Shown: positions 41,461 through 52,721 of the stretch, piece by piece
Layout: every line of letters starts with the position of its first letter
Numbering within the stretch: the stretch's first letter is position 1
Assembly: GCF_020921035.1 (NCBI RefSeq)
Contig: NC_063157.1
Location: 7,843,501 to 7,907,500 of the forward strand
Length of the DNA stretch: 64,000 nt
Direction of reading: 5' to 3'
Origin: Rhodamnia argentea
Lineage: Eukaryota; Streptophyta; Magnoliopsida; Myrtales; Myrtaceae
The notes under the pieces: model-generated
Database searches by the model: none
What the model was told of the DNA's origin: nothing
The model's input: the letters and a program-made list of their open reading frames with translations, nothing else
Position numbers and translations under genes: made by a program

Positions 41461-41907
41461 ATGGCCCCGAAGGCAGAGAAGAAGCCCGCGGAGAAGAAGC
41501 CGGCGGAGGAGAAGAAGTCGGCGGTAGCCGAGAAGGCTCCGGCGGAGAAGAAGCCCAAGGCCGGGAAGAAGCTCCCCAAGGAGGGCGGTGCCGGCGCGGC
41601 GGACAAGAAGAAGAAGAGGGTGAAGAAGAGCGTCGAGACGTACAAGATCTACATATTCAAGGTGCTGAAGCAGGTCCACCCCGACATCGGGATCTCCAGC
41701 AAGGCCATGGGCATCATGAACAGCTTCATCAACGACATCTTCGAGAAGCTCGCCCAGGAGGCCTCGAGGCTCGCGAGGTACAACAAGAAGCCCACGATCA
41801 CCTCCCGGGAGATCCAGACGGCCGTCCGACTCGTGCTACCCGGCGAGCTCGCCAAGCACGCCGTCTCTGAGGGGACGAAGGCGGTGACCAAGTTCACGAG
41901 CTCGTGA
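41461..41907 (+). CDS. H2B: Histone H2B, copy 2
   Basis: Intronless, 148 residues, nucleosome core histone. The tail is [19 protein letters not shown] followed by [12 protein letters not shown]. The histone fold is identical in amino acids to copy 1 despite silent base changes (for example the codons of NDIFEK). Lys144 in AVTKFTSS is the presumed ubiquitination site. Four more tail residues than copy 1 come from [10 protein letters not shown]. It is followed, like copy 1, by a small RRM gene, here intact. The antisense Leu/Arg-rich open frame at 41440-41679 is a shadow of Lys/Glu codons. Confidence 0.97.
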   Translation: MAPKAEKKPAEKKPAEEKKSAVAEKAPAEKKPKAGKKLPKEGGAGAADKKKKRVKKSVETYKIYIFKVLKQVHPDIGISSKAMGIMNSFINDIFEKLAQEASRLARYNKKPTITSREIQTAVRLVLPGELAKHAVSEGTKAVTKFTSS

Positions 41908-43613
41908 GCGAGGAGTATGTCCCGTGTTGATGGATCTGCGGATTGGGTTTGTGCTTGGTAGATAGGCTTAATTTTTAGGTTGCTAGGGTTTGGATTCTTC
42001 TCGAATGTATTTTGCGTGTTTTTGAAGCACTATGTGAAGTTCGGTTCCTGTTTTAGACTCTGCTTTGGATGGCGAATGAATGATCGATGATAGATCCATT
42101 ACAACCCCTCTCACCTTATCGACTGCTCTCGACTCTGACTTTCGTTGCTGCTTCATGTCAGCTCATTGAAGTTCGACTATGTGAAATTAGAGTTGCAATT
42201 TCTTACCTTTTAGTTGAAGGCTGTGAAAACTTTGTATGAATTTCAGTCCTTTTTAAGATGTTGGCTGAGGGATTGGAAGGATTGGTGCCTTCATTGGAGT
42301 ATTTTGTGAAACAGCTCTTTCAGGCTTTTTCTTGACACCATTGAAGCTCGTCCTAATCCTTCGACTGCAGCACTAAGGTATGCAATTTGTCCCAATTTTG
42401 GAAACACAGCTCCAGTGCTTGAGAGAGCTTGTTTATAACTAATCAGTTCTTGCGTATCAAGCAATGACGAATATCATGTTCGGTGGGCGTATGAGTAATT
42501 TTAAGACTTTGGAGAGTTGGATGTGGTGGTTAGATCAGGTATAGAATTTGGGGAGTTGCTTATTCATACGTCTGATGGGGCTTCTCTAGGGAGTTTCTTT
42601 AGACGATTTCTTCCATTTGCCAGGCCTGTGCTTGATGGAAAGACATGTCTTTTAATATCGAGGCTGTGATGTGTAGTGCCTCTGCTGTTACTGTGGAGTT
42701 GAGGGCGGCAACTAGCGTAAGCTGTAAAGTTACTCCAGTCCTTTTTAGAGAACTGGAGGAAAAGAGTTATTTGTTGTGATGTATGCGATGCCCATTTGCT
42801 GCACCTTCCCAAGGTACTAATGTTTGATGTGTATGTGAGAAGCAGCAGCTATGGAGGAAGGGTATCTTGCCATTGTTTCTAAGTTCGTAGCCTTCGTAGT
42901 AGCTTCCTCCATGTTGCCTGTCTTATAAAAGGCTTGTTCAGGAAGATCATCTAATTCTCTTAAAAGGATCAATTTAAACCCTCTAATTGTTTCTTGAGGG
43001 GGTAAATCTGAGTTTGGGATGGATTCAAACTGATCTAAATTCGGTATTAAATCCTAAAGTAAAAAAAAAAGGAAAAAAGCAATCGTGAACTACTGTTACA
43101 TTGGCGACGTACCTACCAATCTAAATGGGGTGGTTTTGCTCTCGTATGCAATGAAGTCGAGAGCCGTTTCAGATACTTGTTGACGGGACAATTTGCGATT
43201 GCGAATTCCATATATATATGTGTGTGGTTTTGAGGGGGGGGTGGGGTGTAAGTTGAGACAGCCTAAGACTGGGCCTCGAACATTTATCATGTACTTGAAG
43301 AAAGATAAAATATGACTTCTTGCCAAATTTCAAAAGTAGATGGATACAATGTGTCCTCGTCGTCTCAAAACAAGGGAGCACATCCCCTAATTAAGGAGCT
43401 TTAGGTGTAGTGCAATTGGAAAATCCTGAGAGGCCTATTCTTTCCATTTATCAAGCTAAGTCAAAACTACAGCTTGAGAACATCCTCACGTAATTCTCAA
43501 ATATCCATGGTGAGGTGCTTGTTATGTCGGCCTGTAGTCAACACTCCCAAAGCTCGCGCTCTTCTCGCTGCCCTCCCTCCGCTCGAGAGGAACATTATTA
43601 ACCGTCATCGCAC
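41908..43613. other. H2B copy 2 3' UTR and spacer to the RRM gene
   Basis: It shares TTGGTAGATAGGCTTAATTT with the copy 1 3' UTR and other scattered matches with 24.6-25.7 kb. No gene was recognised. Confidence 0.6.
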
Positions 43614-45216
43614 ATGGCGAAACGACTCTGCTCCGAGCTATTCGTCAGCAGTTAAGCTCTTCATTCATCCCGACTTAGTCAACAATTTACTTCCGTTCTG
43701 TTCTGACTCTCTCTTTGATTCGTTTCTCCCCCCTCTTCCAAAAAAATATTAGGATTGTCATTCTACACCACGGAGGAAGGACTCAGAAGATTGTTCTCTC
43801 CATTCGGTTCGATTAAGGAAGGTGAGTCCGGCTCGGTCCTTATCAGAGAGCACGACTTTGTTTAACCTTTACCCTTCGAGGTTTGGTCGACCCATTGGCT
43901 GGTGGTTGCAGTCAGGTTGATTAAAGACCCAAGTACTCGAAGGCCCAAAGGTTTCGGCTTTGTTGCTTACGAGTCGGAGGTCGAAGCGGATAGGGCATTG
44001 AAGGCCTTGAACGGAAGGGTATTGCTTCCTCATTTTCTCCCCCTTTCCTATGCCATTGGATATGATTAAATTTACGACCACCATGTGCTTGATGGTTTGC
44101 CTAGAAGTGATTTATCTCACAAAAACTGAAGTTGGTGGAATTCTCCGGGTACAATGAACTTATGGAGTTTCCTTGTCTCTGGAAACCTCGGGTGCGTTGG
44201 AACATATTAGGAAGTCTTTCTTAGGTCAGTTATGGATGAACAGTCGGAGCTTGAGCCTGGAATGAATTTGATCATGGCCAGTTTGATATGTCAACTTGAT
44301 AGCTTTGTGTCTGCAAATGGTTCATTGATATGAGGGGTGGTCGCATTGTCATCTATGTGATCATTTTTTGTTGGGAAGCTGAAATGCCCTTGTTCTAATG
44401 TTATCAGTTGGGATTAGTTCAGGTTGTTAGGCGTTTCCAATGTGTTCTCTAGTAAGATGGGTTGTCATGAGTGTTTAAATACTTGGAGCCAGAACTTTTT
44501 TTCCATGGGGTTTCTGATGGATAAGCGCTGCGGTTCTATGAAACTTTTCTTCCCCAATATGGCAATGCTAGGCAAAATGAAATAGGAACTCCGGTCAAAG
44601 TCTTATTTCTTGTTTTAAGTCTGTACAGTAACCAAATTGTCTCAAGTTTGAAGGAATAGGAATATTTTGCCTCCTTGATTGAGGAGGCATTGTTCTGTCA
44701 TATTGAATTGCGCCTCATACGCAATGTGAAGTCATAACTGCTCGTTATGTCCTACTCTCGTTTCCAATATCCAGCAAGTGTTTTCATAGTCATGACTACT
44801 TATAATGAAGTTACGCAGAGTTCTTGAATGGATGTAGTGATTTAGGGTGGGTCTATTATATTATGGGTGAAGTTGCTGTCATCTGTCTTTTGCAGGATTA
44901 AACTCTCATTTAGTTCTGCTTCTACTTTGATTTCTTTACTCATTGTCCGTGCTTTGAGAAGCACGCTCATTGCAAGTGTTTTTTCTTGAAAAGAAGCTGA
45001 AACATTGATCTCCTTCTGTTGGGCAATAAAGAATTCAATGATACTCTCTCTTCTCCTCGTTGGGCAGGACTGAGTATGCACTTGTGAGAGGTTAAGCTTA
45101 ATGACTCGTGCTGATATTTTATGCAGATTGTTGATGGAAGGCTGATCTTCGTGGAATTTGCACAAGCTAGAGGACCTGAAAAAGCTTCCGACTCTCGAGA
45201 AGATGCATCAGGCTAA
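43614..45216 (+). CDS. Small single-RRM RNA-binding protein
   Basis: Four exons, 43614-43650, 43753-43821, 43912-44018 and 45127-45216, with GT-AG introns and matching phases, encode 100 residues. The protein is almost only an RRM fold: RNP2 LFVSRL (residues 9-14) and RNP1 KGFGFVAY (48-55), with IVDGRLIFVEFA as the last strand and a short charged tail. Length and sequence recall Arabidopsis At3g46020-type RRM proteins (from memory), whose RNA targets are not known to me. No targeting peptide is evident. It follows H2B copy 2. Its relative after H2B copy 1 is a pseudogene, leaving this as the only intact member of the pair. Confidence 0.88.
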
Positions 45217-46467
45217 TATTGGCAGAAGAGTATTCCTTCCAAGGCACCAAAAGGAAAGTGGAATCGCGGGTCCTTTTCGCATAAATCTCCAGCAAAATTT
45301 CCTGACGTGCTAATAAGAGGAAAAAGATTAGGATCTGATGCTGATGGTTATATATAAAAAGGTTAGGATCTGATGCTGATGGTTATATCCACCTTCATTA
45401 TGGGATTTATTCAGTGCTGCCAGGTTCTCAGGGTTTTCGAGACAAAACTTGATTGCAATGTGCATTATTTCTCTGAGAATAATTTTCCTTTCCTCCTTTC
45501 AATAGAATGAAACTTCCCATTACTCAAGAAACAGGAATGTGCCAAAGCAATGTCGACACACCAACAAAAACAATCAATGAATTTTCCCACGATCCCTGTT
45601 AGCTCAGAAGATGACCAACTTGATATCCTCTTCTAAGTGACCAGGATATTGCCAGCTGAGGTTGCCATCTCGGTTCTGCTTTAAGGTTCAGAATTTGAGC
45701 CTTGCAGATTTTGTTCCGACTTCCAAGTTCTCCAAATCATCTGAATAGCATATTTGCTTTGCGCATCGGCAGAGTGTGTTCCATGCTTGACGCGGCAACG
45801 TGTGCAGTTCGCACCCCTATTTCTTGAGAGTTTTTTAGGTGCAATGCATAGATTGCACCCGATACATCCCCCGTCCTTGGATTTGGTGGGCATAGGTCCT
45901 ACAGGATCTGAAGACATGGGTAAATTGAGTGTACTTCCCTCGGCGCGACTAATGTTTTCTCCCTTTTTTTTGCAATATAGTTTCGTCTGTGCTATTGGAA
46001 ATTCTAAAACTTAAAGAGTATCTATCCTGGCCATTTGAGTTGATAACTGAGGATTGCGCGACCTAATAAGCCTTCAGTTTCCGGAGAAACTCCTTATTGC
46101 CTCTTGCAAAGGCTTAGTGCTCTGCCTGCGACGGTAATTCTTCACCCAAAGCTTATATCAGCTTTTTATGGAGGATCGAGGAACAAGTTTTCCGACTGTT
46201 TCTCTGACATCATATGGATTACCTCGATCGGATTCAGCACTCTCGCCCCGCAGCATCGTCACAAAGAGTCTCGAACCAAGTGCACTCCGTCTTACCTTCC
46301 ACTGCAAAACAGAGACGTAACACACCTGTGCTGGGCTTTTTAATCCCAGGGGCAGAGTCGCACACCCACTCCTCCATAAGTCTTGATGGAGGACTAGAAA
46401 ACACCAGTTTTAACTCGGTACAAAATACGAATAGTTTCAATAAGTTGAACCAAAAATCTGCGAACAC
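45217..46467. other. Spacer after the RRM gene
   Basis: The first 40 bases (GAAGAGTATTCCTTCCAAGG) still match the end of the pseudogene block at 27.27 kb, marking the end of the duplication. A 28-bp phrase around GGTTAGGATCTGATGCTGATGG repeats at about 45327 and 45360. The frames at 45681-46014 and 46104-46504 were not recognised. Confidence 0.5.
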
Positions 46468-47008
46468 TTTTGGTGCCAAAATTTGTGTACGGAGATCATT
46501 TTGATGCCAAAAGTTTCATTCGGATCACTTAAGAGTCACGTTTTTGAAAAAACGATCGTTTGCCCCACCACCGACGGCAGTAGCTTTAGCCCATAGTGTG
46601 TGAGCTTTGACAGCGGCAAGAGCTTGTGACAGCCCTCGCCGCTTGGTCCTCTGCCTCCTCAATTTTTCCTTTTTTTTTAAAAAAAATTTAAGCTTTTTAA
46701 AGCTTATTTTTAATTTATTTTGAATAAAGTTTGTGTTTTAAACAAATTTAGGCTTTAGCTGATTTTTGAATTTAAATTTGATTTATTTTAATTTATTTTA
46801 ATAAATCATGCCACATGGACTTCTGTTTTTTTTTTTAAATATCATTTTACATTAAAATTTTAATTGAAAAAGCCACGTATTAATTTTTGCTGGAAATTGT
46901 CCTAAAGGTACCAAAGTAATCCTTTTGTCTCCGACTTGGCACTTATGTGATTCGATTGAAACTTTTAGCACAAAAGTGATCTCCGTACATAACTTTTGAC
47001 ACCAAAAG
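46468..47008. mobile_element. Non-autonomous element with long terminal inverted repeats
   Basis: The left arm TTTTGGTGCCAAAATTTGTG, then ACGGAGATCA, mirrors the right arm, which on the minus strand reads CTTTTGGTGTCAAAAGTTAT then ACGGAGATCAC. Arms are about 80 bp and imperfect. The interior is extremely AT-rich (46670-46860) and non-coding. This suits a MULE-like or unclassified MITE. A target duplication was not recognised. Confidence 0.65.
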
Positions 47009-48146
47009 CGTCCTTTTCCCAAACATTTCCAATCTCGTCAAACCATTAAAAACCACCTTTACACAATTCCTTGTTTCCAAGCCATTTTTACACAGGCTAA
47101 CATTGGCGCGCTTTACTTCAATAAGGAAGTTAACTTTGACTTTTATATCAGGGTAACCCGTATTTTCTCGGTGAAAAGAATGTCACTAACTGCAAAAAAT
47201 GAACCAACATGACACAAAGTATGATCCAACTGCCCTTCCCGGAGCTCATAACAAGGGAAAAGACATGGAATGAATGGTTTGAAATCGATTGTTGTGTTCT
47301 ATAGTTTCGTTCTCACAGGGTGACGCATAGCGTCGGCCCTCGGGGGATGGTGGAACTCGAAACTGTGCTTAGTTCAGTTGTGCCTGTGGAAGATATCCTC
47401 ATATTAACAGAGAAAAGACTTGGATTTGTTTTGTGCTCTTCTCTAATAATGGAAGAAAGAAACTTACTGGAGCATCCCCCTAGTGTTGAGCATTCTGCTG
47501 AATACTAACATGCCTTGATGAACATTTTCTTTATGGCAAAAATATCCGTGAGTTAGGTTCACATTCCTGGCTTTGCACTGTCAGATATCGCCCACAATGG
47601 TGAAGTGGAATCCCTTCTTTGTCTTACCAAACTTCAGAAGATTGATCCCAAAGCAAGGTCCTGGCTGGGAAATGAGCCGACTTTGGTTGTCATACCACAA
47701 AAAATTGAGGTTCCTAAACCCTGCCCTCAGGATATAACTTGATTCCTCGACCCCTTTTGAGGAATGATTACTTGAAGAGCTCGGACCCGGAGTTCTCGTA
47801 CGTAGAGCATCGAACTAACATATCTAGATGTTGCAGCAATAATGCCATTGAAACAGCCGGCCGGCGATGAAATAAGCAGGGTATCAGAACCAAAAGGCTA
47901 GAAGTCTGCTAAATTCTCAATCCAAGTCGAAGGCAACAGCAATGAGCATGGAACACGAGCAATCACTGAAGCATATGGAAGTCAGGGAAACTTTTGTCTT
48001 ACTCAATAGCTTGTAATAGCGATTCATTCAGCTTCTGGACAGACCACATATGACATCAAAACAAACCAGCGAGACACCCCCAGAAAACCAGAACAGAGTC
48101 AATTGTATAGGCTAAAAATCAAAGCAAAAGAAAAGACCGTAGCATC
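47009..48146. other. Spacer with an unassigned exon-like stretch
   Basis: On the plus strand 47585-47742, after an AG, an open stretch reads DIAHNGEVESLLCLTKL and later VVIPQKIEVPKPC before a stop. A frame also opens at 47320. Both look exon-like, but I cannot join or name them. Confidence 0.3.
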
Positions 48147-48207
48147 TAACAAAATTGAAACAAACATGGAGAGTAGTTTGAAAATTCTGAGGCTCTTTGT
48201 ATCTCTC

Positions 48208-49111
48208 TCTTCTGTATCCTCCGTGCTTGCTCGTTATTTAGCCGAATTCCGGCTTTGGCGCCCGCTGTAGCAAACATAGGCCATAGCGGCAGCCACAACA
48301 ATAGCTCCAGCGGACCCTGCTGCCTGAAGGGATGTATCACAAACCGATTAAGAATGATCGCACGGATAATAGAAGAAAAATAGACCACTCACGGTTTACC
48401 TTGGTTCACCCCAGAATAGGGCTACGTCCTGCAAAGAGATTTCACTAGGTTTACAGCCGCACAACTAGTTACAATAATCAGCAAAAACGAGCAAATATAT
48501 ATATGTGTGTGTCATAAACAGGCCCAAAACCTAATATATCTGAAACCCCTTTAATCCCTCAATAAATGGGCTAACTTAGACAAAAGTCCAAACTCGTTGA
48601 GGTTTCGGAGGCGTTGCCCCCGAACCCTCGCCTGCTCACTAGCAAGTGGGGCAGCCGTCCGCTCACCGGAGAGCGGAACTCCCGCCCGCTAACCGGGCAG
48701 GGGGACACCCGTGTCGGGGGCGCTGCCCCCGAACCCTCGCATCCGGTGTGCAGGAGTCACATATCGTCGGATCATACTTCAGTTTCCCAAAGCTCACATG
48801 GACGTGCCATGGACGTGCCCGGTGTGAGAAACGAGGGTCCCAAAAGTATTCGCCAACTCCAACACTACCATGACCGGCTATTGCAGTTTCGACCCTTTGT
48901 CTTCGATCTCGTCGTAGATCTCTCGCCTCCCATTGATAGTCTCAGCTGTCTTGTCTTTCAATCCAGTAATCACCTTCTGTTCCTGTTCTAACTTCCTCTG
49001 CAATTCAACCAGTTTCCACTCCATCTCCTTTGCCTTCTCCTCAAATTTCCTCAATCCATCCTCCGCAGCACTCTTCTCATTCTTCGAACTTTGCAGCTTG
49101 GAGACGACCAT
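48208..49111 (-). pseudogene. Possible coiled-coil/membrane protein gene remnant, unassigned
   Basis: On the minus strand an ATG at 49111 opens about 76 codons of Lys/Glu-rich coiled coil (MVVSKLQSSKNEKSAAEDG... RREIYDEIEDKG). Lower down are exon-like pieces DVALFWGEP (48430-48402), bounded by AG and GT, and a piece reading AAGSAGAIVVAAAMAYVCYS then GRQSRNSAK and stop (48326-48237), which looks like a membrane tail anchor. The pieces do not join in one frame with the visible splice sites. A GC-rich repeat (48611-48740) sits between them. It may be a damaged gene or a real gene with splice sites I missed. Family not recognised. Confidence 0.3.
48611..48740. repeat. GC-rich insert with repeated TGCCCCCGAACCCTCGC
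   Basis: The 17-base phrase TGCCCCCGAACCCTCGC occurs at both ends (48615-48631 and 48724-48740) of a GC-rich block in an otherwise AT-rich area. Such blocks are common in plant retroelement LTRs, but I cannot assign a family. Confidence 0.6.
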
Positions 49112-49783
49112 TTCTCGATGACGACAAAGGAGGCTTCTCAGTAGCCAAAAGACTAACAACTAACGGTGGTCAGTGCTCTCGCCAAGGTTAGACTGCGGAA
49201 TTATGACTTCAGAAGAAGAATTTTCAGTATGGAGGAGTATGTCAGTGCTCCCGTCAAACTTACAAGCAATGGTTTATAAGATTCTAAAGTCACGCCATCT
49301 TTATGAATATTTCAATGGGAAAGGTTTTCTTTCTTCAATCGTATCATAGCAAAAGGAAGTGATACGAGAGTAGGCACCTCAAACTCATGGATCACAAAAA
49401 CGACTATGTGTTGCTTCCCCTCGAATCGATTTTAAAAGGCACGGACACAGATAAGTTAGGGATGGTAAGGTCGGCGAATGGCCATAAGGCAATTAGAACT
49501 CATAATTGTTTCATTGAGGATCGTGTGTGTATCCATCTTCAATCGAACAAGAGCGAGGAAGAGCGTCATCTTGAAACTCAACTCTTACTTTGTCCACAAT
49601 AAGACTAACAAGGATAAAAGAAAGTCTATTTGCCATTTCGCGGTTAATTCAAGACATCTCATTTGCGACCTTATTGCTATCATTTTAACATTGATTCATC
49701 CCCTTTGACTTTTTAAGTTTTAACCACAAGTCATTTTCATAAGCTCTCCTTTTGTACCGAATTAATTTGATTGAAATAATCTT

Positions 49784-49823
<40 letters not shown>

Positions 49824-52721
49824 AAAAATGACATGTCATCGTGTCGTGTCACGTGTTGCATGTTAGTATCGATACTATTTAAACTTTGCCCACCACATCT
49901 CTTTTTTGGAGCCGGACATGAGAGAAATGAGAAGGGTTTTTGTTGGGAAAATATTCCGCTATAACGGGAGCAGAATAGTGGGGTTTGAACATCTGAGTTG
50001 CACGCTCGTGATTGGTCGGACTATGGGTCCAGGTCAACGGGGCCCACCCTCTTCGTTCCCATGATCATTGCCGTTCGGTTGAAATTTCAACATCAATTAC
50101 CACAAAGCAACGAGATTTATTTCTAAAACACAAGTGGTCATCATTGTCTCTTCTAGTAATTAATTTATTTGCGGAATTAGGATCGCATAGATTACGAGGA
50201 TTTGGTTCAAAACATGGCGCTTTGTCTAATCTCTTATAGCAATAATTTCTTTGGTTAGTAGAGCTTGAGGTCAACTCCTGCGCTTTTTTAGACAAAAAGG
50301 GGCAGCAATAGCTTACTTTGAATTCTCTTGAGACGCCGGAAATTCCCTCTTTCTCCATCTTTTATTCTTTGAAATTGCTCTCTCTTCTTTGAAGTTGATG
50401 TCGACACTTAAATTTTGATTTTTTTTTCCTTTTAATCATTTGTTTCGCATAAAAATCGGGAATTAAATCTTAGTTCCTACGAAAAAAATTAATTCAGTTC
50501 AGCATGCATTGCATTAACATTTAATTGGACTAACGGCAGAAAATCGAGCTTAAATTGACGAGCAATTTGACTAGACCCGTGACATAATTTTCGGCAATAA
50601 AGGGGAGTTGTGCCGAAATTTACAAGGCTGTTGGGGCCTATCGCGAGCTTAATTCAGTCCATTCAAGTTCATTAATTCAGAAAAAGGGCCTTTAATTAAA
50701 TGTTTGATTATCCATAAAAAGCCTGATTAAGGCCCCCATTGGACAATGAAATTTTTTGGCCAACTCATTCTCCTGGGCTTGGCCGAATTCCTTGATGATC
50801 ATTAGAATAATTGATGCAATTTAATCCTTCGAGACCTAATTCAAGTCATATCTTTGTCCTAGGGACTATTTTGTGAAAATTAGAAAACCCAAGGCCCCGA
50901 CTTGTTAATCTTTTGTCTATACAAGCATCACTAACTCTAGAGTTTAGGGGTCGGCTAATCTTGCTCAGAAAATTTCAGAGCATATTTGGAGAATAATCAA
51001 ACGAGTTCCAGAGTTTCCCCCCCTCCAGGTCTAGACTCTCCTCTTCCTTCCGTGCACTCCTGCCGCCCGAACACTGTCCCCACCGCTGCTGCCGTGGTGA
51101 GGTCATCATCTCCGTCCATAGACAGCCGTGACTCGTGCTACCCCGACGCCGTCCACTGCTGCTGCCATTGTTGCCAAGAGCGACTCTACCATTCATCTTA
51201 CTAAGCAAGCAGTTCTTTGTTGGGGAATCCTTATTTGGACGACGTCTTGATTTTGTTTATCAGCTCGATGCAAAGCCACACAACGCATGCTTATCTTCTT
51301 ATTTGCGGACATTTAAGAGAGGTCTTCAAAGAGAAGATCTTCAATGTTCTTCCTCGAAACTCGACTGATAAGTAGAAAGGTAGTTCAGTTATTGGTAAAC
51401 GTTAAGAGTGGCTCTCATGCAAAACACAGAAATCCTCACAACCCTCCAAAATAACAAGATGACATTGCTCTTGTTCACAGACATTGTTCCAAAAGTATAA
51501 TGTCTCGTATCGGAGTGCAATTTTTCCTTCTCGTTTGCTACCAGGGATGGTGAATACGCACAGTAGCTGCATTCTTCAAATTTAGAGACTTAGAAACGAT
51601 ACTTCATTGAGCCTTCCTGAATGTAGTGCTTGAATTGATACTCAAGAGTCGAGATTGCTGCGCTTCTTCCCCCATAAGAAGCTCCCGCATTCATGTGTCC
51701 TTGCATCTATGAAGCACTCCCTTGAAGTCGAAATGATATACTGAACCAGGATGGGGACTGCATTAGCCAGCATCATAAAACGAGTGAGAGTTCTCCGTGG
51801 TCAAGCTTTATGAAATTTCTATAGCCAGCCCCCTGCAATGGAGCAGCTGGCGGATGCACAAGGTGCTTACAAAGAAAGAACGATGCAGTCAGAATCAGAA
51901 TCTGCATCTTTCCAACTTTATTACAATGTTTTCTAGTCAGCATTATGGGTGAGGAATATATGAAACTGGAAAACACCAACGCCTCTAGTTTCGCTCTATC
52001 GCTCGATCGAATCAGCCATCAAAAAGCATGAGATAACTTAATAAATCTTCAAAGCCTTTTCCTTCAGCACCACAATTGATGATGGCCTTAAAGGCCTCAC
52101 CGCGTAATGCGTATTTTACACAGCTACCCATGAGACCTCCAGAGTAAAAGAATGTAATACTTCTCACATTGCATAAACCTAGCAGTTTTAACATAAAGAT
52201 AGCTAGATTAATTTTGGCGCACAGCAAATGAAAATGATTCCTTGTGTTGTAGCATAGGAGAGACAGCTCCTCAAACAATAGTGCATAGTCCTTTCACGGA
52301 ATCATCAACATGCAATCCCAGCATCCCTATACGTTGAATTGACACAAATATTATTAATCTAGAATGAGAATGAAAGTAGACATTCAAAGAATGTAAGTGA
52401 TCTGCTATAGACGTGAGGAAGCAGCCATTTACTAATTTGAAGTATCCTGCCCTGATTCACTGTTCATATGTTTATTTGGAAAAAGGGAAGGGGGGAAGAG
52501 AGAGAGAGACCGTTATTACTCTTTGATCAAAAGAAAAATTTTATAATGGTAACTTGTGCTGACACATGAGAAAATAGAAGAGGTCACCTACAATTCCTGT
52601 ACCGCCATCCAATTTGCTTTGACAGGTCTTATGGAATGTTAAGTGCAGTACAAACAAAACATCATCAGCCAAATAGCAGTCCATGGAAGTAAAAGAAACT
52701 TTACCTATATCAATACCAAGA
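49112..52721. other. Spacer, no supported gene
   Basis: Contains an (AT)n tract and short frames only. The GC-rich frame pair at 50975-51208 (Ser/Pro/Cys-rich) has no recognisable domain. 51.8-52.7 kb probably includes the 3' UTR of the minus-strand RRM gene that ends at 52722. Confidence 0.5.
49787..49821. repeat. (AT)n microsatellite
   Basis: About 17 uninterrupted AT units. Confidence 0.95.

Noticed and set aside
45681-46014. Cys-rich frames on both strands that might suggest a metal-binding protein
   Set aside because: Cys spacing fits no known motif and the two strands are equally open, so no coding claim can be supported.
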